From the NCBI RefSeq assembly GCF_030272615.1, contig NC_081405.1:568103095-568167094 (forward strand): a DNA stretch of 64,000 nt, read 5' to 3'. Under the pieces are notes generated by a model. That model was not told the origin of the DNA and made no database searches. It saw only the letters and a program-made list of their open reading frames with translations. How positions within the stretch are numbered: the first letter of the stretch is position 1; every line of letters begins with the position of its first letter. Positions 55,669 to 64,000 of this stretch are shown here, one piece after another. The position numbers and the translations under genes are program-made. The DNA is from Cryptomeria japonica (taxonomy: Eukaryota; Streptophyta; Pinopsida; Cupressales; Cupressaceae).

Positions 55669-57218
55669 TTGGGTAACATTAAAATTTACTACCAAAAATT
55701 TTGAAGTACTTAACTATAGGGGTAAAGCCAAACCATAATTCATAGGGTGTCTTACCGGTTTGTCCTTTGATATGTACTATGTTGAGTGTATAAACCATTA
55801 TACTAACTTCTTCTCTCCAGTAGATATGAGGTAGACTATCTTCCATCATTATTGTTCTAGCAACTCCAAGATAGTTTTGTTCTTCTTTTCCATAACTCCA
55901 TTCTGTTGAGGTGTCCAGGGAGTAGAAAATTGTCTTCTTATACCATGCTTGTCATAAAAGTTATTAAACTCACCGGATGTGAATTCTCCACCATGATCTG
56001 ACCTCAAAAATTTAATCTTCAATCATGTCTCAGTTTTCACTTTAGCCTTAAAGATTTTAAACTTTTCAAATGCCTCAGATTTTTCTCTTAAAAAAGTAAC
56101 ACACATAATTCAAGAATAATCATCAATGATTAGCATGAAATATCTATCACCTTGAAAACTTTTAACTCTAGCAGGGCCACACAAATTAGTATGAATAAGA
56201 TCAAGAACATCATTTGATTTATCTTGTATACTTCTAAAAGAGGTTCTGACCTATTTACCCATTTGACACTCTTTACATACCAGATTATAGGGCTTCATAA
56301 TCTTAGGTATATCCCTAACTGCCTTAGTTGAAATGATCTTCAAAATGCAATCAAAATTCACGACATAGATTTTATGCCATAGCCAGCTATCATCAATCTA
56401 TGTAATCAAACATGTCTTCTCACTGGAGTTCAAATGAAATATATTACCTTTTGTCTGTGTACCGGTTTCTATCTCCAAGCCAGATATGTTAATGATTTTG
56501 CATTTCCCATCCTTGAACTGTAATTGAAATCCCTTATCTACCAATTTTCCTACACTCAAAAGATTATGCTTCAAACCTTCAACATAATAAACATTGTCAA
56601 TATTGTTCTTACCATCCAATGATATATTTCCTTTTCCTTTGATCATACATGCTTTGTCATCACCAAATCTAACTAGACCACCATCAAATTATTGCAAAGA
56701 CAGAAACTTCCCTTTATCTCCAGTCATATGATGTGAACAACCACTGTCAATTACCCATTCATCCTTGTCTTCAATTTTAGCAGAAAGTGCCTTCTCTTCA
56801 GGTACAATCTCTTCCACTATCAGATCATCTTCCTTGATAGCCAGGAATACCCATTCCTTCCCATTGTCAGATCCACTAACAGAGTCTTCTGCCAATTCAT
56901 CATTTGAATCAGTAATGCCTTCCTCATCTGCTATGTAGCATGATTTGTCTCTATTTTTCTTGTATTTATATTTGTTTTGATATCTAGGGTTAGGCTTAAA
57001 TGATCTTCTGACTCTTTCTTCAAATCTTTAATTCCTTTCAGGACATCTAGATGCAAAATGACCAATCTTATTACATGCAAAACATTTAAAAGGTACTTTT
57101 CCTTCATACTTACTCCCTACCAATCCTTTCAATATTCTTCTAGCAAATAGTTCTTCAAGTTGCTCAAACTCATCATCTCTCTCTTCATATCTTCAAATTC
57201 CTTTGCATATAAAGCTTT
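55669..57218 (-). pseudogene. pol: Element G zinc knuckle, protease and integrase
   Basis: On the minus strand: CCHC knuckle KCFACNKIGHFASRC (about 57085); protease WVIDSGCSHHMTGDKGKF (about 56750); GVYYVEGLKHNLLSVG-type copia segment (as VYYVEGLKHNLLSVGKLVDK); integrase zinc finger LWHKIYVVNFDCILK to LVCKECQMGK, where the second His seems lost; catalytic core DRYFMLIIDDYS, LRSDHGGEFTSGEFNNF and TPQQNGVMEKKNKTI with the D,D,E residues visible. Stops interrupt it (for example near 57024, 56692, 56397 and 56250). H cuts it at GSKF. Confidence 0.85.
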
Positions 57219-57931
57219 CTAGTCTTGTTTAGCGATTGCATATGTAGATGCATGAAAAGTAGGTTCAATCTTCACAGCTCCAAAAAGTCCAAATTCCTCA
57301 AGCTCAGAAGAAGATAGTTTCCCAACCAAAGTATCTCTAATGACAGATGTATTAGCCATTGTTCTCAACTTATTGAGAGTAGTAGCCTTCATTTTGTAAG
57401 CCGATGGTAGGGCTCTCAGGAATTTAGAAATAATTTCATCTTCACTCAAAGTTCCACCACAACATTGAATTCTCATAACAATCTCATTGACCCTTTCCAT
57501 GAATTCAGTAATCCTTTCATCTTCTTCCACCTTCAAGTTTTCATATCTCACCTAGTAACAATCAAGTTTAGCAATCTTCATTGTAGGGTCACCTTCATCA
57601 AGAGTCTCCAACTTATCCCATATAGCCTTTCCAAATGATTTGTCGGTTAATCCCATTATTTGTTGATTAGAAAATGCACACAAGAGGGCTTCTCTTGCTC
57701 TACAATCATTCTCAAGCTCCTTGTCTAGGTTTTCCAGAGGAGGATTGCTAGATCTTGGATTATAGGGTGTGACACCATTTTGTGTGATCTCCCAAATCTC
57801 TTTGCCAAGACATCTCAGACGAGTCTCCATCTAAATCTTCCATACTATGTAATTTGTTCCATCAAGCCTCAAAATATCCCTTCGAAATATAGCTCCAGAA
57901 GAATAGATGAACTTGAACTGTTAGTTGCCAT
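57219..57931 (-). pseudogene. gag: Element G Gag
   Basis: Likely start ATG 57929-57931 (MATNSSSSS), with a frameshift soon after. The main frame from 57830 reads METRLRCLGKEIWEITQNGV, then ALLCAFSNQQIMGLTDKSFG, LRALPSAYKMKATTLNKLRT. This is the copia-type (UBN2) Gag. Stops at 57552-57554 and 57219-57221 replace likely Gln codons. Confidence 0.82.
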
Positions 57932-57975
57932 AGGATCTTCCTCAAGTGGTTAAGCTTTCTGTAGAGAGGACCAAA

Positions 57976-57987
57976 GCTTTAATACCA
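57976..57987 (-). promoter_or_regulatory. G primer binding site, degenerate
   Basis: The minus strand reads TGGTATTAAAGC, two changes from TGGTATCAGAGC, two bases after the LTR end at 57990. Confidence 0.8.
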
Positions 57988-57989
57988 AT

Positions 57990-59194
57990 TGTTAGACAGT
58001 TCAAATAACCAGAAGACAACTGAGAGGGGGGGGTGAATCGGTTGTCATGGATTACAGGAACCATTAGCAATTTAAAATTTAGTACCGGAACCCAAAACAT
58101 TAATACTGGAATAGAAGTTAAACCAATTAAGCATATACAATAATCACTAAATAAAAGCCATCCACATAACACCAATATTTCTACATGGAAGACTCAGTAA
58201 AGGGAAAAACCATGGTGGGAAGCCTGCCCATAGTCAGATAATACTTTTGTAGTAAGTATATGAATTACAATTGAGGGGCCTGCACTTGTAGAAAGGCCAA
58301 CAACCTAGAGCATACTACTCATCACAAAAGGAGCCTCACTGACTACATATAAATCTAGACTACAATCCAAAGAAGTGTTGAACTGGAAAAGATAGCATCT
58401 CCTATGCCTACGTACAGTTCCAATTAAGCTCAATACTAGAAGACTAAATCCTCTTACATAAACCCAATTGGATCTCCAATTATCGACCAACTCCTCTGCC
58501 TAAATGATATTACATTATTCACACATTACATTCCTTGACCATGACCTCTTACATTAACCATGATGATCTACAATGAGATCTTACATCAATATATACAAAA
58601 CCCTTGACCATAAACAATCATGTCGGACACTAGATAATAAACCAATTACAAACCATGTCAGCCTTAGACCAAATAAATAATATCAACACATAAGACATCC
58701 TGAAAATACATTAATAGGTCCTATCCACATGTTACATTAAAGTCGGTCCATAACCTAGATCAACCGGGACCAAGTATAGATCCACATGCTTCAGCAATGA
58801 TCTCCAACTGCCAAGTGTTAAACATGATCACCAATAGCATCCTGAAACTCCATTAGAAGTTGTACCAACACCACTTATGCAATTCATCTCCAACAAAAGC
58901 TTTGCCAGTGAAACCCTCGCCGGAACCAGAAATCAATCTTCTAAGCAAGCAGAATATCATCTAATCTCTAGACCAAAACCAACTAACCAAATATGAGTAT
59001 AAGTATCATGAACAATCCAATTCCATCACCAGACTATACCGGAGCTTACTAGATCATGTCAGATCCAAGTTAACCAAAACCCACTCAACCTACCAGGACC
59101 AGAAGGGTGTCGGTAAAGCATCCAAACAACTAGTGTTGGCATCAATGACAAAACATCAATGCAACACATAATCAATTCTACCAAATGGCCAACA
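57990..59194 (-). repeat. G 5' LTR
   Basis: 1205 bp, TGTTAGACAG...GGCCAACA. Hairpin GACAACTGA/TCGGTTGTC around GGGGGGGG at about 58015-58047. TATA-like TGTATATAT on the minus strand (58588-58598). Confidence 0.92.
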
Positions 59195-60387
59195 GAAGCT
59201 ACCCAATTCACCTCTGAAAGGGGGATAATCTTTGTGCAAGAGAGATAGTAACTCTCCCAAGATACTTTCCATTTTATGCCACCATTAGCATTTAGAGTCA
59301 GCTAATATGGGGTTGAGAATCCATTGCATGAGACTCAGCAACTGTATTTGGATTAGGTATTGGGTGTGTACCTGAGTCTGCAATCAAAGGTTTTCTCTCT
59401 CAGCCAACGTCCTTAGGGTTAGCGTGTTGTGCTTGAAATCATTTCACATCTTGCATGTTTGCTATGTTTTCATCCTTGAAACTAAAACTGAAATACTCAA
59501 ATGGGAGAAAACAATCAACAACGTCAAAAAAACTCAGTGATCAAAACTTTATCCTTGTCAGAAACTCATCTATGTCCAGTCCTTTGTCATACGAGTCTAC
59601 TGTTTTGTCATCTGGCTATATACCTATTGTCATATGAGTATGGATTCATCCTGTCAGTTTGTCATTTGGTCTTGTCAGAATCATCATCCTAGTCCTTGAG
59701 AATTATCATCCTCGTCCTTGAGAATTGTCGCCTAGCCTTAGAAACATTGTCTTACAAGTAATCATTATCCTCATCAATTTGTCATCTGGAGAACCTTAAA
59801 CTGTCATTCAAGTATAGTCAACAACTCGTACGAGAAACTACCTGTGTCATCTGGAACCTGCTAAATTGGCATCTGAGTCAGAATACTCTATCGTATGAAT
59901 TTGTGGTCTACAGTGAACTATCATACTTCCCTAATTGGTCTACAGTGAGTGTATATCTATTCTTTTTCATCCCGAGCATAAAGAATCTTCATAGTGTACC
60001 CCTGTCATTGTGATGCATGATTTTGTCAATCATCTTTCAACTAGTTCAATCAACTACTTATCAAACAATCAACCTAAGTTACTTAGATCACGTCTTATAT
60101 ATGATAGATCGTTTCTAAAACCAGACTGGGTCTTAGTCACTTCACTCAAATCACTACGTCAAATGAACAACTAGCTTCAATTTGATCTTGACATCTGCAT
60201 CACTTCTATCTCTTGGTCACATCAATTATAAATACCTATTCAAACCGGAAGTTGTCATAAGAAAGTTGCCAAAGGTAAAGGATAATCGTTTTCATTCTAG
60301 ACTAATCCATTCTTTGTAGAAGAACCTCTCTCTAACAAACCTTCATTGTCAAGTATACCAATTTTTTATCAACCCTAATCTCCCACC
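59195..60387 (+). other. Probable LTR and leader of element I
   Basis: No gene. From about 59500 the sequence is rich in TTGTCAT/CTGTCATC words, as in other Tat-type LTRs of this window (M). I could not find LTR ends, a PBS or a TSD, so this is inferred from position upstream of the I gag. Confidence 0.4.
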
Positions 60388-62131
60388 ATGTCTAGAGAAA
60401 GGCAAGAAAGAGAAGTTTCTAAACATGATACTTATGACAATATCAGTACCCATGCTAATGGTAGTGATTCCTCATCTAGCAAGTCTGAAGCTCACAAAAT
60501 CTGTTATAAATAGTTGTCAAAATAATAAGGATTTTTGAAAAATGATGAAAATTATCATGGCTAGAGAAAAATAAGAGCGTTTTCCAAAGCTAGCAAAACA
60601 AGGTGCTAAACTTCCCACTGATTATAACATTGAAACCCTTATCACTAAAGAGGAAAAGACACCACTAGAATTAGTAAACAAACAATTGCAAGCATTACAA
60701 ACTGAAATCAAAGAAATGAAAAACAAGGATAAATCATCTACACAATATTCTTTGGACATGATCTGCCCATTCCCATTTGACAAATATGATGGCACCGTAG
60801 ATCCTCAAGACCATGTCAGAGAATTTTGTGCTTTATGTATGGAGTTCATGCATGAACAAACATATCTCATGCACCTTTTCCCGAGGATTCTAGGAGGACA
60901 AGCTATGGAATGGTTTTCAAGCCTAACTATGGGAATTAAATCTTTTGAGGAATTATTCCAATTGCTTCTCCAAAAATACTCCTATAACATTTGTCATCCA
61001 GTCACTATGATAGAGCTTTGTAATTCCAAATAGAAAACAAGAGAACCTTTTCTCACTTTCCTTTAGCGTTGGAGTAAGATGTTCTCTAGATATTCACGAC
61101 CTATTCTAGATTCTGAGAAGATGGACATCTTTGACAATAACTTGATCCCTGAATTGAAATACAATATCCAAATGCAAGTATACCTTTCATTCAACAAAAT
61201 GGTAGATAGTGTCCTCAAAAAGGAAGATGTGCTTATAAGGAAAGGAGATATATGACTTTATAAAGAAACACAACAAGGCCCTAGTTCCAAAGAGAAGAAC
61301 AAATACTGGAAATGCGATAAAGATAACAAGATGAATATTGTTAATGATGGAGTGGTGGATATTGTTAAACCAAAATTAAAACCCACAATATTTAATCTGG
61401 CTAGCCGCACACAAGCCCTCAAAGTAGCTGAAACTGCTACAGAAAACCCTCCTAAGAAATCAAAAGAGTGGTTTAAAGAGAAGCCTTGGCTTTCAAAGCC
61501 TAAACATGATTTCACTCCTTTGGAAGACACATATGAATCAGCTCTAAAGACTTTATTGGCAAATGATCTGATCACATTGCCTGACAAATCTAGACCATAT
61601 GATCCTGAAGTTAAACCCAAATGGTGGAGAGAAAATGAGTACTATGAATATCATCGAAACAAGGGCCATACAAAAAATAACTGCATGAAACTCAAACACA
61701 AGATTCAATACCTCATCAATGCTAGTAAAATTGTTGTTGGAAACCACACAACTAATGTTGATCATAAATCTTTCAAAGATCCTTTACCTTCTTATGAGCA
61801 AGGATAATCCTCTTAATCTAAGGGAGGTGGAAAAGTCAATTACACCTATGCCAGCAATGACAATGTGATCAACATGATTGAATCTTCCCAATCTGAGTAT
61901 TCCAATGTGATCATAGTAAAAGATAAACAAAATAAAACACAAACTACAAATGCTATAACCTACGCTCAAAAGAAGGTTACTCTCAAGGGAGCTAGTTTCT
62001 CAACTCCTGACCAAACAACATCAAACCTATCAACTTCTTCAAACAAACAACTAGATACGATCACGGATAAATCTAAGCAAATTGCTTCATCATCATCTCC
62101 TGGTTACAACATTGTCAAACAATTAAAATGA
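60388..62131 (+). pseudogene. gag: Element I Gag
   Basis: ATG 60388 opens MSRERQEREVSKHD; stops and a frameshift follow. From about 60600 a second frame carries the Gag core: CPFPFDKYDGTVDPQDHVRE, GGQAMEWFSSLTMGIKSFEE. After TAG at 61031 and further stops near 61064 and 61253 it continues to a Cys/His motif, YEYHRNKGHTKNNCMKLKHK (about 61640-61700), and a Ser/Thr-rich end. The Cys/His motif is the same type as in E. Tat-type, non-functional. Confidence 0.8.
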
Positions 62132-64000
62132 ACTACCGCTCAAATCTCTATTTTTGAACTGCTTAAAATCTCTTTTGCTCATAGAGAATCCTGGAAAAGC
62201 TTTTCTCACTACTAACATCCCTAAAGATTTAGATGTAGATCATTTTAATCTATGGTGGGTCACCTGAATTTGCCTCATTACCTCACCTTCTCTGAAGAAG
62301 ATGACAATTCACTAAATCATCCCCATAACCAGTCATTACACATCGAAGCTATGATCCCTAAACACTGAGTCAAATGTGTTTTGATACATGGAGACACTCG
62401 GTTAAATATTTGTACCTATAATTTACTGATACAGTTGGGATTTTCTGAAAAATATCATTGATCCAACAAAGAAAATAACAATCAAGGCTTATGGTAAAGA
62501 ATAGAGAACCTCTAAAGGTGTGGTACTATTACTGATCAGGGTAGGACCTGTGGAAATAGATGTTATTTTTCAGGTGCTTGACCTTCCTCTTTCCTACAAC
62601 ATCTTGCTGGGCAGGGCATGGATTCATGAAATGCAAGCAGTACCATCTACATATAATCAATGCTTGAAATTTCCTTATAATGGAGTTGAAGTCAATATTC
62701 CCGCTGATAGAAGCTACACATGTAATGCATTGAAATAGTGTGTTGATACCTTTTTTCCTCATAACAGAGCAACCTCTACAGCTGAAAGTTAAGAAACTTT
62801 GATGAAAGACTTAGAAAAGAAATTGAAAATCATAGGCATGGATGGATACAAGATAGAACATGTACTTTCACTAATGTCTCTTCCCCCATTGCCAAGATAG
62901 TTTGGAAAACCATCAGAGGCTATGAAGCCACAAACTTCAACTCCAAATGTCATTTATGATGGTATTTTTATACAGTCCTCTACTTCCCTTGTAGATGAAA
63001 TAGAAGATGAGGTTGTTCTCAAATGGCTTTTTAGAGAAGAAAGTGAAAACAAGGAAGTGCAACACTGTGAGATTTCTCCTGAACAATATGGTCCAGGCTA
63101 TAAGATGATTCAAGTGCAACCTATTAAGCTACAAAATAAGTCTACAAATGATAAAGCTGGACTTGGATACCATTTAGAAGAGTCATCAGATCAAAAACAT
63201 ACTTCTCATCATCAATTTAAGTGGAGGAAAAAAATACTACATCAAACAACACAGGAAGTAAATACTCAACAAACTCAGGTAGAGTATGAGAAAGAATAAG
63301 AAGAACTAACAATCAAGAGAGAAGAAACAACTTGTAATCAAGTTCCAAATGTGTCAGAAATAACACTACAACGAGTAGAAATCCCAGAAGAAATGAGAGA
63401 AGAGATGGAAGGAATTAAAGAATTGTTTGCACCACTGAACATTCTGGTCACATATACAAGAAGAATGCAAGTAGAGGATTAAAAAATAGACTCGAATAAG
63501 TATGAAAGGGGTCTTGAACCTTTATCAGGTGCATCTACTGAAGAAACTCCTGAAGAACCTAGTGATATCATAGATGAAGCACAAGAGATAATGTGATTGA
63601 AGCTGCAAAGGAAATAGAGGAAATCAAACTAAAAAGACAAGAAGACTATGAACAATAGCTGAAAGAAGGAAGAGCACAAGATTTATTTTCACCTACTATA
63701 TCTCCCTCTAATAAGATAAAGAAAATCAGGTATGGGACTAAAAATGAAGGATTGGAGTCTACAACAACAAGGTCAGTCATTAGTCCAAAGGAAGCTGAAC
63801 GGGAAAGACAACAGAGACTAATAGAGTCATCAAGGTTATGTCTATAGGTATGTCAACTAGAAGTGATCATTGAACCAAATCACAAAGGAACTTGCACCAT
63901 CAAAGATGTAGATATTGATACTACACATGCTTTCACTAAGCCACTTGAAGAAGAGTTAGAGGCTTCATCTTCTGACTCTGATCACTCTAAAATAAGATCT
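62132..64000 (+). pseudogene. Element I protease-like region and acidic tail, runs off edge
   Basis: KCVLIHGDTRLNICTYNLL (about 62370-62430) matches the protease active-site region of Tat-type elements, but the catalytic DGG/DSG is HGD, so activity is unlikely. After a frameshift near 62465 it continues with VLDLPLSYNILLGRAWIHEM and CLKFPYNG, the usual C-terminal protease segment. A long Glu/Lys/Thr-rich part with several stops runs to the right edge. RT is not reached in the window. Confidence 0.72.

Larger units (their letters stand above)
42847..59194 (-). mobile_element. Element G: Ty1/copia retrotransposon, interrupted by H, B2 and M
   Basis: Two 1205-bp LTRs (42847-44051 and 57990-59194), each TGTTAGACAG...CCAACA. 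On the minus strand the order is PBS, gag, zinc knuckle, protease, integrase, then after insert H the integrase end, RT and RNase H, PPT. That is copia order (integrase before RT). Flanking 5-mers are TAAGT and GAAGC, so the TSD is not clear. Many stops. Confidence 0.88.

Noticed and set aside
42842-59199. A TSD for element G
   Set aside because: TAAGT and GAAGC share only three bases.

Overview
The window looks like intergenic heterochromatin of a seed plant with a large, repeat-rich genome. A gymnosperm is my guess from the density of nested LTR elements; no single sequence proves it. I found no intact host gene, rRNA, tRNA or CRISPR array. Nearly every base that can be assigned belongs to LTR retrotransposons (Ty3/gypsy, Ty1/copia and non-autonomous relatives). 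Boundaries were read from TG...CA ends, primer binding sites (PBS), polypurine tracts (PPT) and target-site duplications (TSD). Elements are lettered A to M.

Left block (1-10689). A is a minus-strand Ty3/gypsy element: start of RT at the left edge, then protease, gag and PBS. Its LTR is split by B1 (2471-9365, minus, TSD CTATC). B1 is a complete non-autonomous element with a coiled-coil/zinc-knuckle ORF1, a long unfamiliar ORF2, and a 58-bp tandem repeat in each LTR.

Central block (10690-37000). F is an old minus-strand relic related to B1 ORF2. C (12337-35773, plus) sits inside it: a Tat-type gypsy element with 2.39-kb LTRs and a tRNA-Arg-like PBS. Its order is gag, protease, extra RNase H, RT, RNase H, integrase. 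D (18775-30838, TSD GTAGA) splits the RT of C and looks like a solo LTR of about 4.2 kb. E (22965-30774, TSD GTATT) lies inside D and is a gag-protease-only Tat-like element. The nesting is F > C > D > E.

Right block (37000-64000). J is a solo LTR (TSD GTAAC) inside repeat K. L is an LTR fragment followed by another ORF2-like remnant. G (42847-59194, minus) is a Ty1/copia element with 1205-bp LTRs. Its integrase is split by an unidentified segment, H. B2, a plus-strand relative of B1 with an internal deletion, lies in H. M, a 1230-bp solo LTR (TSD GAGAT), lies in the 3' LTR of B2. The nesting is G > H > B2 > M. I is a plus-strand gag-protease element running off the right edge.

Almost all coding regions are decayed. 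Most in-frame stops fit C-to-T change (CAA/CAG/CGA to TAA/TAG/TGA), as expected for methylated, silenced repeats. The most interesting signals are: the ORF2 protein family shared by B1, B2, F and L; a hairpin next to the PBS whose stem co-varies between LTR families; and a 103-codon ORF in both LTRs of C that is much better conserved than the LTR around it.
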